This document shows, piece by piece, positions 47,128 through 58,103 of a DNA stretch of 64,000 nucleotides. Under the pieces are notes generated by a model. That model did not search any database, was not told the DNA's origin, and saw only the letters and a program-made list of their open reading frames with translations. The position numbers and the translations under genes were made by a program. How positions within the stretch are numbered: the first letter of the stretch is position 1; each line of letters starts with the position of its first letter. This DNA comes from Perkinsus chesapeaki (taxonomy: Eukaryota; Perkinsozoa; Perkinsida; Perkinsidae), in assembly GCA_013115145.1 (NCBI GenBank), contig JAAPAO010000010.1:62001-126000 (forward strand), read 5' to 3'.

Positions 47128-49630
47128 TTACTGTATTTTGTAAATAAATTCCTTCTTGGCATAATCCTCAGGTTTGGCTACTCCACCACCACCACCTGTA
47201 CCAGCTGCTGCACCGCTTCGCTTAAGATTCCACATAGTATGAGGGACAATACGATAACAAACTGAGGGACAACAACAGACATTTCGAAAGAAGTCAACAC
47301 AAAGCGAACCACCGAGGAAACCCCTCACAATAAGCCATGCGTCTTCAGCTGCTGGTTACAATGATGATGATGCTGCAATAGGATGGCCACCCACCTCCAC
47401 CTCTACCAATGACCACTAGCAATAATACCATTTATTAATTATTCAGTAGTAGTAAAGCTATGTACAAAATATGTAACTATGATGCTGCGAACTCTTCCCC
47501 TGAAAAAGAGCATTCCAGCCGATACACTTTATCTAACCGACCAAGGCCCTCTGCCACGGGTGGCAGCATCTCCTTAGTCCGACGAGATTCCATCTTCTTC
47601 CTATTTCGAACCTCCTCCAGTTCCTCCTGTAAGTTACCTATCTTCTGCTCTATCAACATAACCTAAGTACACTATAGTGACAGCTTAGGATAAATACATT
47701 GATTAAGGCTTTAACATTATCCGGAATAACGAAGCCTCGAATAGCAAATGCTATCCAAATGCCCACCTATTCCACCCCTCAAACATATCGGTGGCCAGCG
47801 AGTAGATCCACTCCACAGCGGCACAAGATTTATGTTCAAATGACAAAGGCGACCATAAATTTACATTAGTGTAAGAGTGGACTACCAGAATAGTAGCCTC
47901 GAAGAGAATAAACAGACCGTATATATAAACTGCATTCAACACTACTCTATGCCACCTACTACTATCAACCACCACACCGCCTATATCTATTACACCACCA
48001 CGAGCAGCCCCTAGCTCCTCCTCCTCTTTACTACTACTACCTGATGCTTGAGCTCAAACAATGCTGTTATCATAGTATCCCTCTTCTTAGGGTCCCATCC
48101 AATAGATCCCTTCTCTTGTGTTTTGGTCGAATCTATGGAAACCATTCAACCCACCAGCATCAGCAGTGCTACCACTGCCACTGTTCTCCGCCTGCTGTAG
48201 GATATCCTCGTACTTCGATTTCATGTCCACAAAAGCCTCCTCGTCCCCGCCTAACCAACCAATATCTTCTAAAATACCACAACCTCCCTCTAACCTTTAT
48301 CAGGATGCAGCTCCCTTGACTTCTCCTTATATGCCTTTTTCAGCTCAGCAATGTCACAGTTCTCATCCAGCCCAAAGAAAGCAAAGGCGCTCAAGCCTAT
48401 CAAATCTCCTCTACCATCTCCTTGATAGACTCGCCATCACCTTTAGCTTCTTTGATTTCCCTTTCAACATCCTCTAAATGCCTTCCTTTCTGCCTCACAT
48501 GAGATGCTACCACTTCCAATACATTCCTTAACCCAACATCTGTAAGGTCCGTCGTCCACCTATATCCACTTATACCTTATGAATAACAAGCAGCCTCTTC
48601 TTCAAGTACCTCTCAACCTCATCCTTCCCACTGCTTAACAGCCACTTCAACGCTATACTAATAGGCACTTCCATGTTACTACTATTCTTAGGGGCATCCT
48701 TCACAGGTGATATAACTAGGCTACCGCCGCTACCCTCATCATCCTTGTCACCATCATCAGTGACATCACCGTCCATCACTACCTGACCAACGGTTATATG
48801 ACTATTGATATTTGAAACGAATGTCAACATATCACAACAAATCTACTAGGAAATACCACCACTAAGGTACCTTATATACGCTAATACATATCAAAATCCA
48901 TTTCATCGTACCCCTTACTTCATCATCATCCTCCTCATCCTCCAAAGGTTCCCCATCCACGCCCTCCTCCTCCTCTTTAATAGGATCACCACTACTTACA
49001 CCTTCACACCTCGTACCATTACTACTATAATCAGATACTCCCTCAATACGGGTAGGTGAACTGCTACTACCGTTACCCCTACTATCATCCTTAACAGGAA
49101 GAGGAGGAGGAGGAGGTGAGCAGCACCCAGCGCCAACACCCGGGACAACCTGGCCCACACTGCTCATGACCCTGACCGACGCAGACGTGTTAAGGCCACC
49201 ACCGCTCAAGCCAGCGGCGGGGGCTTCAGTCGGTCTAGGCAAGCTGTAGGCTGGCAGGCCGCTGTAGAGGGTCTTGCTATCATAATAACTCTTACTCGTA
49301 GGGGATGGTCGTGATGCCTAATAAAAATTACCTTTCATACCGACTTTCCCACAAGCACTACAAGATTGACACTAGAGGCGCTGCTGCCGAGCCCCACTGG
49401 ACGGGTCTGTACACCAGTGCTGGCTATGTAACCCAGACAATCACGGCCAGGCAATACTGGTGATACTGGAGGGAAGTTACTAAGTCATCCCATCAGCATC
49501 AACCACCAAGTGAGACCTACCTAATAGAGCTGCCCATCACAGTGAAAGCTGTACTAGCAGCCCCAGGCATTTGGGGCCAATTGGTGCCTCGTGTAGGCGA
49601 CTGGGATCTATAAGTACCCGAAGAAGCCAT
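47128..49630 (-). CDS. Membrane-associated J-domain (DnaJ/HSP40) protein
   Basis: J-domain proteins recruit and stimulate HSP70. The start, MASSGTYRSQSPTRGTNWPQ, is at 49630. A Pro/Ser/Gly-rich region and an acidic run (EDEEDDDEV) follow, then SIALKWLLSSGKDEVERYLK and HVRQKGRHLEDVEREIKEAK. The J-domain is AFAFFGLDENCDIAELKKAY then KEKSRELHPDK, with the HPD motif intact. A 26-nt intron (48269-48294) leads to EDIGWLGGDEEAFVDMKSKY. The downstream part has helices VVLNAVYIYGLFILFEATIL and a coiled coil NLQEELEEVRNRKK. The C-terminus is VRGFLGGSLCVDFFRNVCCC, ending KEFIYKIQ-stop. The J-domain lies centrally. The subfamily is unknown. Confidence 0.82.
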
Positions 49631-49639
49631 CGTATGTAA

Positions 49640-50400
49640 TACTGCTGTTGCTGCTTTTGGGGTATAAACGTTACTATACAATAGGCTATATCACTAAAGC
49701 TCTCCCTACCTACTTCGGTGCTCCACTAGAAGGGCTTGGCGAACTCTTAACAACAGTTCTAATAACTCTCCGAACGACAGGAGGAGCAGGATTCCCGACA
49801 CTGCCCGATGCTCTACAATGGACGCCGCCAACATACAGCCCTTAACCGCGGCTTACCTGCTCGCTGTGGTGTCGCTAGTGGCACGAACAGTACTAGTCCT
49901 CAATGGCGACACCGATCGACCACCAAATACTGTGGCCGCTGGGATACCAGCCTCACCGGTGAAGCTTCTGGCCTACCATGAATGATAGAAGAGTAGATGA
50001 GAGAGCGGTATGGCACTTGTTGGGTGCTCCAGCTCGTCAAGTCTTGAACCATTAACAATCAGAATAAAAAAAATCGATTACTAGGGCGGGCGCTAATTTA
50101 AAAAGTTATACACCAGTGCATTTGGTAAAGAGGATTGGTTCCTTAATGGAGAGAATGCTAGTCCTAACAGAATAGATATAGGCTGGAACAGAACAGGTAG
50201 AAAACCAAAGCCAAAGACCCAGCGAAGCCGAAAGGTCCCTGGTTCGAACCCCACACCCTCCATTTTTAAACTCCACGCTGTGTCTATTGTATATCATGTT
50301 GACGTGTGGACAGTAGTAGTAGTTGCTGATGATGATGCTGCTGCTTCACTTGACGTTAATTTTACACAGTGATGGTATGGGAATGAATAATGTTAGAGAT
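49640..50400. other. No supported gene
   Basis: Intergenic between the divergent J-domain gene and the 3' end of the USP gene. A T-arm-like word GGTTCGAACC sits near 50230 but no full tRNA folds around it. Confidence 0.5.
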
Positions 50401-50401
50401 G

Positions 50402-52260
50402 TCATGCTTTTCTTCGACGATAAAATAATAAATAGCTATTGCTGGTCACTATGCTTGATGGTGCAGAGCTCGGCAACTCCGACACGTGAGCTGATAACAA
50501 ATAGGACAACAGCAAGGAGGTGTGCAACTTACAGTCATCATATCTCCACCATCGACCATCTCCTCCGCAAACATGCGCAGTGTAGTGGCCGAAATCTATC
50601 GAACTGGACCCCGAATGCTCTATGGTAGCGTACCTGTCACACCGACATTTCCCCCAAAATACTAATGGTGCGGTACAAATCATAAACATCTTGTCCGACT
50701 ACGAAGCCCTCAATAGGAGCATCCACTCTAAAGGTAATCTTCCTTGCCATACCCGACATGGACCATGTAAACCGCATCAAGCACATCACCTACGCCGGTA
50801 ATATCTCAGCGCCGGGGGCACTTTGTTACCAAAACAGTGGGGAGCTCCTCGAGGTCCATACGCTTCTGAGCGTCCACTTTACGTTTGCATTTATCACACG
50901 TCCACTGCTCGTCCCCTAAACAGGCTTTATTCCTCCCTAGTAGCATCATAACATCACCTTTTAACAGTTCTTCCCTCTTGAATTGCTCCAGACACTCCCC
51001 CAGTGTAGGTGCCATGCCAACTGATCGGCTCAATGGCAGCGGGAGGACATAGAACAGCTCCCTAAAACCGTCGATTCCAAGCAGCCCGCCCGTACAGTAC
51101 CATATATAGCTACTTTGTTCGGCTCTCATAGTCACATGCACTACAGTGGACAGTCGAGAGATAGACTCCTCTAAATGCATTGGAAATCGCGCTCTGCACA
51201 GAAGGGGTAGAGGATGTCGCCGTAGAGGGAGGAGGAGGAGGCCTGAGATCTGCCATATTTTCCACGTCTTGAGCAGAGCCCCGAAGGTCCAATTAATCTT
51301 TGCAAATTTCACGGGTTTTCTACTGAGTTATACAAGCCATAATAAGCCCATATCCCAGTACCGACTTATCCTTTTTCAACAGCCTCAAGAGTGAGCTCTT
51401 AGATGCTGCCCTCGAGTCGCTCTTATCCACACCAGACGCCCCGCCCATCTCCGTATTGAGGGCGTCCAGTATGTCACTCAGAAGCTCCTGAGCATCCTGC
51501 TGGTTGTAGCCAGCCCACTGCTTGTTCCTCCTGAAAGAATCTTTCTCCACCACGAAAGATACTCCGAAGGTTGATAGCCGTGCCTTTTCTACCTGCCCAT
51601 AACCCTCTTAAATGCCTTTGGTTCCTGGACATCCTTGCTACTTCCTATACGTAACCATTCGCCATCAGCGCTCATTGTTCCTACTACCATAAACGTCCCT
51701 GATGAGATCTCCGAAAGCCGCGCAAACAGCTCCATTTCCGTAACCATCACTCCCAGCCGCCACAAAGCTGTCATACCTTCCGAAGTGAGTGACAGCTAGA
51801 GGTGTCAGAAAGTACCCTACAGCTCGGTAGTGTGCAATAAGCACTGCAACACCGCGTTCATGTAACAGGTATTTCCTAGGTTCCTTAAACCCACCAGGCC
51901 CCCTTCAGGAACGAACGGTGAAGACGAAGGTGAACAGTCATTGCTGCACTTAGCAGCTACTATGGCATCTGTGCCCATCATATCAATGTCCCAAATCACT
52001 ATAGTACCTTTACTTAGAGATGCATCATCATCATCATCAGCTACAACTGGTGCCTGATTAAAGCCAAGTCCATTCCACCAGCCGCCCTACTACCTTATCA
52101 GAGCTTTTAGGTGTCGGCAATGCCTGCTTCATTAGTGGACTTGGCTCTGATGGCTCTGATGGTCACCCTACTGTATATTCCCATACAGTACTACTACTAC
52201 CTGGCACCCCTGTTATCTTCTGACTAAAGTAGCTGCCATCAGCAGTAGAATAGCTTCCCG
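50402..52260 (-). CDS. Ubiquitin-specific protease (USP, C19 peptidase)
   Basis: USPs cleave ubiquitin from proteins. The Cys box [20 protein letters not shown] lies near 51870. [20 protein letters not shown] follows near 51500. The finger and linker have [15 protein letters not shown] and [19 protein letters not shown], with paired zinc-binding CxxC. Then [19 protein letters not shown], a 43-nt intron, [20 protein letters not shown] with the catalytic His, and GRWWRYDD, joining to SHVSELPSS and YLLFYRRRK-stop at 50402, the canonical USP C-terminus. All catalytic elements (Cys, His, Asp) are present. The N-terminal part (52260-52000) is Ser-rich with a stretch of Asp ([10 protein letters not shown]), and its start is not fixed. 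Confidence 0.93.
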
Positions 52261-52369
52261 CAGAGCTACTAGCCAACGAGGACAGTCTGATGGTATCTTA
52301 GCTCCCACCTTACCAATCCCACCTACCCTCGACCGTATCGTCGATCAAGACTGAAGCTGCTCCCCGACG

Positions 52370-52688
52370 ATGGCAGGCCTGCAGCGGGTCGTCTGTCCGC
52401 TCCTATGGAACAATTATAACCTTTCCAATTTCGAGCCTACCTATCATCCCCGAGGCAGCGCTTGAAGAAGTCCGCATATGCATCGGTCGAAAAGCGGCCG
52501 ATGTGCCCCTAGACTGCGGTATGGTGGAGCTCAGACCTGTTCAGTATGACAATGATGATATTGAAGTGAGATACCAGTTGGTGTGCCATAGGCTTTGCTC
52601 TGGAAGAATGATTCACTCCGAATGGGCACTGATCCCGTTCGAGCATGGCCGCCGTTCATTGCCGGATTTTCTGATAGAATTTCAGTAA
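52370..52688 (+). CDS. Small unrecognised protein
   Basis: A probable two-exon gene: MAGLQR, a GT-AG intron of about 62 nt, then AALEEVRICIGRKAADVPLD, MVELRPVQYDNDDIEVRYQL and a tail RSLPDFLIEFQ-stop. About 85 residues, mixed charge, no helix or signal. It is divergent from the USP gene, so a shared promoter region is likely. The intron joining is by eye. Confidence 0.45.
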
Positions 52689-53116
52689 AAACCAGAGCGG
52701 ACGGTTGCTAATACCTCTGGAATAACGATCTATAGATGAATTAGACGTCACTGGCATTCAAAGGAAGTGCGCAGCAAAAGGGGATTATGAAAAATGTAGA
52801 ACATGTCAGTCGCGGACGACGGAGCGATGCACAAGGATGCGCTTTATTAAACTGGCACGATTTATAGTGGTAGATTACGTCACTGGGTTGAATAAACAGA
52901 CTTAGGCAGGTCTCAATACTCCAACTACTACACGCGTGTCGGCCCTTTCCTAGGACCAACGACGACGACCTTTTCAAAGTTCAAAAAGGATTTAGCAAAC
53001 ATTGCCAGCCGACTTCATTAATCCATGGTGTGAACTAGTATCAGTCTGAACTAGTAGTCGCTTTGATTAACGTCTCATCCTCTCCTCACCTCAGTGATGT
53101 TGCCTGGCTGTATTTA

Positions 53117-54753
53117 ATGGACACCGTGACCCCCCACACTTCCTCTACAACTCAGAGCTCCACTACTGCCTACACCCCCAAGCCTGGTCATCATCATCAT
53201 CAGATCTCATCGATGATCCCTATAAGCCCGGAACGTAACTCTATCCTCAACGGCGGCAACACCAGCAGCCGTTCCAGTGGCTACACTCCTGATTCCGAAC
53301 AGCGACTAATGCCTCCCAGCAGCGAGGATCTTTCAAGAGGTCGACAACGACCACCATATACACCGCACTATGAAGATTTTGGATACCCTCCTCGACAGGG
53401 GTATCCTGCCCGGCATTACATGGATCAAGCAACAACATATGGCTATCCCCCTCCTCCCCCTCGAATCCGGTCTCCTCAATACCCTGGATACGGTGGTGTG
53501 CCGTATGACCAAGGCCGCTATGTATCACCGCCTGCCAGGCAGTATCCTACTTACGACAGGGTAGATCGGAGGCCTCCTCCTCCAACCGCCACAGGGCCCT
53601 ACCCATCCTATGGCTACCACAGAGGAGGCCATGATGGAATAGCTGAGATTCGAAGAGCGGCAGAAGACCGTATGATGGCGAGAGACGTGACCAATCGTCG
53701 GGAGTATCGTCTTCCTGGCAACGGGCCTTTGTTGAAGAAGTTCAGGGTCTACCTCGAAAAGCAAGGCCAGGATAACAAGCTCGGCGCAGTGCTTAGTGAA
53801 ATAACGCTGCCCGCTGTCAAGGTTGATGAATACGGTGCTGGGTTGAAGGTGAAAAGCGTTATGGAAGGGGAGGACACTGAGAACGTCGGACTGGTAGGTC
53901 GTCGATTGGATCTTCGAAGGCCTATCTTAACCTTTATACCGGCCTTATACTTTATAACAGCTAGTTTTGCTTAGTTGGCGCGATGGAATAGCAAGGCTCG
54001 AGGCCACGATCGAGATGTTAGAGTCGGTGACGTTATTGTGGCAGTTGTCGACGGTATGCCACCGGAGTCCATAGGACCCGACGCATCAGCACGGAAATTA
54101 ATGGACAAATTAAAAGTGAGATGTCCCAGATGATGCCAACGCCAACCTGCCCCATAGGATTGCCTCGCATGCTACCCCACCATTATAATGGACGTTATTA
54201 GGGAAGTGCCTCCACTACAGGTAAGCAGCAGCAGCAGCTCATCCTCCACCACACGGGCGTACTATCACTTATGCACTTAGCCCTCTGATTGGCCTCAAAC
54301 TCAACAGCTAATGTTAAAGTCATTGGAGGGTTTACGGAGGAATTTGGAAGGAGGAAAGGACCAAGCCGTCACTTGGTTTGTTGGCAGCTGCGCCCCGATA
54401 ATCCTATCGCCGATGAGTCAGCTCTGGTAAAGTGGTCTGGTCTTATGTTATTATAGCCAACCTCTGCCAGGTGCCCTCTTTGCGAATGTAAGCAGCAAAC
54501 CTTAGGAGACTATCTCGATCATTTCGCTTCGCCGGAGCACCACGATAACCGCGTTTCAACTGCGTCAAAGTTCGATAGCCGCTGGGCAAGGTATGGCATG
54601 TTCCCTCCTGTCGAGTTATCCCATCTCCTCAGGTTGCCAGTTGGTAACGTTGACCACTATTGGTTTGAGTACTGTTACGGTTTCACTTCCATCGTCGATC
54701 CTGCCGAGCTAGACCCCTATGCTGAGTTCTGCAGCTACTCCCCTGACCTCTAG
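53117..54753 (+). CDS. Proline/tyrosine-rich PDZ-like protein with C-terminal zinc finger
   Basis: Starts MDTVTPHTSSTTQSSTTAYT, then a long Pro/Tyr/Gly-rich region (FGYPPRQGYPARHYM, GYPPPPPRIRSPQYPGYGG). A folded part follows: FRVYLEKQGQDNKLGAVLSE, GAGLKVKSVMEGEDTENVG, then after an intron WNSKARGHDRDVRVGDVIVA and DGMPPESIG, ASARKLMDKLK, then PTIIMDVIREVPPLQ, the strand and helix order of a PDZ domain. A later exon has NVKVIGGFTEEFGRRKGPSR. The last has CPLCECKQQTLGDYLDHFAS with PEHHDNR, a C2H2-like finger, and ends CSYSPDL-stop. The GLGF loop is not typical, so PDZ-like is the safe term. Confidence 0.55.
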
Positions 54754-54926
54754 TTTTCTGTTGTGATTGTTTTCCCACGTAAGTTGATGATTCCTGCCGA
54801 CAATGAGAATTGATTTATTTTGTACATTTCGTTTCTGCGGCTTGTTATTTCCAGCCGGAAAAAGTGCTGTTTTTCGTTTGAGTTGCTGCCGGTTGAAGTA
54901 GAAAGCACACTGATAATTTCTCCACC

Positions 54927-55477
54927 ATGTCATCGTCGACCACCTCAACATCGGCACAAAACCAGCCGCCCAAACCGATGCCCAAGCTGACACTAGAGCA
55001 AGCAAGGGAGGCCATCGACCTTTGTATTTCTAAAGTCAAGGAGCCCGAAAACCGCCAGAGATTCGAAGGTGGAGATGGGCAACTCTGCGAACCCATTTTT
55101 ACGCATCAGATATCGTTACCGAGTTGGAGAAGGAACAGGACCCGATGATCAAGATGCAGAAAAGGATGACAACTCTACTGCCGGCTGTTCAGGAAGTTCT
55201 CGGCGATTCAATTAAACACTTTGGTGAGTACTGCTTTCGTTACATATCCGTCTTGAGTGTTTTGTGTAGGGTTTGATACCGATTCCCAATCAATAATGAA
55301 TGGTATTATGCAAATACAAAGCTACTCTCTTACCGACCCGATAGTAGCGAATGGCATGACCAAGGTAAGAAGCCGCCCCGGCGCTATTATGAGGTGTTGC
55401 AGATCATGAGAGCAATGGGCGGAGATTTCTCGGCTATTCTGGAAGAAGATGATGACGAGTGTGAAGAAGTGGAATAA
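54927..55477 (+). CDS. Protein C10 (C12orf57) homologue
   Basis: Starts MSSSTTSTSAQNQPPKPMPK and LTLEQAREAIDLCISKVKEP, then ENRQRFE, which matches the C10 start 'EQA..vl...i.af..PEN'. A 41-nt intron leads to DIVTELEKEQDPMIKMQKRM and TTLLPAVQEVLGDSIKHFG; a 46-nt intron then leads to FDTDSQSIMNGIMQIQSYSL and DPIVANGMTK, matching 'GF...gvl.f......DPei'. A 29-nt intron (55365-55393) joins VLQIMRAMGGDFSAILEEDD and an acidic tail ECEEVE-stop. Length is about 150, slightly longer than animal C10. Function unknown. Confidence 0.72.
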
Positions 55478-55750
55478 ATCCCCTTTAACCGATATTTAAC
55501 AAATACCTATGGCGTAGCCATTATGCTGCAAGTTCTCCAATTTGCTATTGTCTTGCGTTATCTGTTATTCAGTCGGGAAACTTACAAACACAACGCCAAT
55601 AGAAACGAAAGAAAGAGTGCTAATCTCTCCGAAAAACATTAAAAAAAATCAAATAATTGAGCTCTCACATTTTCTCCGCCAGAATAAAATATCTGAAAGC
55701 AACTTCGATGGCTTGGTCGTATTCACTCAATTGCTTCGAGCAACGTATCC

Positions 55751-57367
55751 TTACGTGGGCGTAAAAATTCCACTCTCACCGCCTGAAACAAGTCCTTCCG
55801 CTCCATGAGCCAACATCTTGGATGTGGCCAAACCTCCTTGGGGAGCTATATGGACAGTCTCGAGGAGACCCACCAATAGACTGAAGGACGAAGAATTACA
55901 TACAACACACAGGGGAGAGGAAAACAACCTACCTGTTGAATGCTCTACCCATCACTGACATTTGCATGCCTTGCAAGGACCATGGATCTGATCACAATCC
56001 CGTCAAATTTCCGCCAAGCCGGCGACTCGAGAGAAGCTGCATTTCATAGGGCGAGAAGCAGGCGTAGAAGAGACCTTACTTGCTAGTGGTTCGTACCACG
56101 GGACGTCGTTGTCGCCATTAACCGTTTTAGCTTCCTCACACATATCAAAATCTTCAATCACTTTAAATCCAACGCTCTTCAACTGCTTCACGACATCGGA
56201 TGCAGGAATGACGTTCGAGATGCCTACACTATAAGCTGAGGGAGGGGTTAGCCCACATGTTCCACCTACCGTTCCCGCGCTCGATAGCTCTCTTAATTTT
56301 TTGATGGGATGGGTCCTTAGGGTTGTATCTGTTGGGGAATAGCGCTAACTTCTCTTAGGGTTCTGAGTGAGTTTTACTTATCAGTCATAGCCCATTCGTA
56401 AGTTAAAAGTTTTCCTCCTTTCTTTAAAGCTTTAAAAGCCTCAGTAAAAGTTGGTACACGATCTTGAGTATGTACGGATGATTCACAATAATATCTGATA
56501 TAATATTCCTCTCAGTGATCCTCCAACATCTCCTATTTACACCGCGTCGAGGCTCTCAGGCTCGAATACTTTCGGTACGATATTAGTAAAATCTCCTTGA
56601 ACATAATTGCATCGATCCTTCATCCATTTAGATAAATCCCTAGTATGACGTTTAGCTCGATTAACCTGTTTAAGAAATAATAAAGTGTAAATGAGGATAC
56701 TAACCTGATATTGATTAATGGTAACACCAGTAACTGTCGCACCAGAGAATCTGATAATAATAATAATGATCATCGAGATAAATCAGATATGTTATTATTA
56801 TTCTTACCCAACAACAGTTCTAAGTGGTCCTCCAACACCCATACCCAAATCTGCTACTTTCATACCATCTTTGAGGCCCAGCTTCAGAGCTATCAAATGC
56901 CTGGCAAGTAGCATGGCATTTTACGATGAAAGTACAGCTTCAACTTACTCAAGCCTGGAAATGGACGCTTCTCTGCTTTCGCCTTTCCTCCGGGGAGCGA
57001 AATGAAAGCTCTGGCCCCAGCCGTACTCATAGAAGTCAGTCGCTATATTATAATATCTGACACACACCAGCATCGACGGAAGCACTGGCTGAAGCCTTGA
57101 CACTCACTCATCGGTGCAGACTTTATCGTCATGAGATAGAGTAGCCGACTCTGCCTTTCCTTCGAACTTAGAATCATACGATTTGAAAATCTTATCACGG
57201 TCGTTACCTATACCAACAACAATAAGCATGCGCCGAGGTAGGATGCGCGTACTTATGATGGCCATGATGCTGTCGCTACTGCGAACAACGGGACCAAGGA
57301 AAATAACGGCCGAGAGAACGAGAATCGCACCCGCGCCGAGGTGTGGTGCGTAGTCGAAAATAAACAT
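55751..57367 (-). CDS. Sterol C-24 methyltransferase-like, copy A
   Basis: These enzymes transfer methyl from S-adenosylmethionine to the sterol side chain at C-24. The N-terminus, [20 protein letters not shown], is a membrane helix. Then [12 protein letters not shown], and after an intron [20 protein letters not shown], the diagnostic sterol methyltransferase region I. The SAM site is [16 protein letters not shown]. Then [124 protein letters not shown] and [10 protein letters not shown]-stop. About ten short introns. The middle exons and introns are almost identical to copy B. Confidence 0.92.
56374..56903. repeat. 530-bp block shared with SMT copy B
   Basis: Aligns base for base without gaps to 58686-59215, with only three substitutions noticed in a full read (two in the exon near 56550, one in the intron near 56668). 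It spans at least two exons and the introns between and beside them. Outside it the two genes diverge sharply. Confidence 0.93.
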
Positions 57368-58103
57368 TTAAGCAATGGCACTGCGAAGCTAAAGATGATA
57401 ATACAGTGGGATAAGAGGCAGTAACAACTGAACAGCTACAAGAGAGCAGCAGCGTTCCAGGCGAAGCTGAAGATGGCCGAGGAGGCGCGCCCACCCCTCG
57501 AATCCTAATGAACATGAAACGAATCTTCACAGTGCGCAACCTCAGCGCGCACCGTAAAAAGAAATGAAAGTCAAAATGCTTCTATCGAGCAACGCTAAAT
57601 GGTTCAATAGGGAGAGCTTTTTAACCGAGAGAAGCTAAAGGCAGACACAGCTGGCAACTAAACACAGGGAGCCAGTAGAATAATCGGGCCAAAGCCCGTA
57701 GTGTATGAACCACGAAAAGGAATAAGCCCCTGCCAATCGAATAGAAGGCCATCATGGCTTCTCGGCGAGGATTGTGTAACTGAGATAAAAGAATATAGAC
57801 TACGACAACATATTAAAGAGTCTAAATCAACGTGAGCATCTAATCGATACTCTATTCGACCCTCACGAATACAACACCAAGCACGCGTGCACGCGTGCAA
57901 GCAAGCAAGCAGCCAAGAGCGTTGTTTCGATAAGAAGAGGCGACTTTTATCGATAGAGCCCACAAAGCGGCGAGTTATGTCGCTCGAGAAATAGACCGGA
58001 TGAAGGGCCGAAGATAACGCTCCTCCTGGGAACTTGAGAACCTTGATATCGGGCTATAGGCCATCACACGCGTTGCTAGAAGAAAACAGAAGGCAGCCGC
58101 CGT
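57368..58103. other. Spacer between the tandem sterol methyltransferase genes
   Basis: No convincing gene. Contains a short CACGCGTG/CAAG simple-repeat run near 57890-57912. It should include the promoter of copy A. Confidence 0.5.

Noticed and set aside
50190-50270. T-arm-like GGTTCGAACC suggesting a tRNA
   Set aside because: The word is palindromic; no acceptor, D or anticodon stems pair around it on either strand.
55542-55808. Plus-strand open frame of 88 codons after the C10 gene
   Set aside because: Its 3' part is antisense to the last exon of sterol methyltransferase copy A (stop at 55751), which has strong family support. No homology was seen for the plus-strand reading.
57885-57915. 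CACGCGTG / CAAG repeats
   Set aside because: Short simple-sequence run with no further structure.
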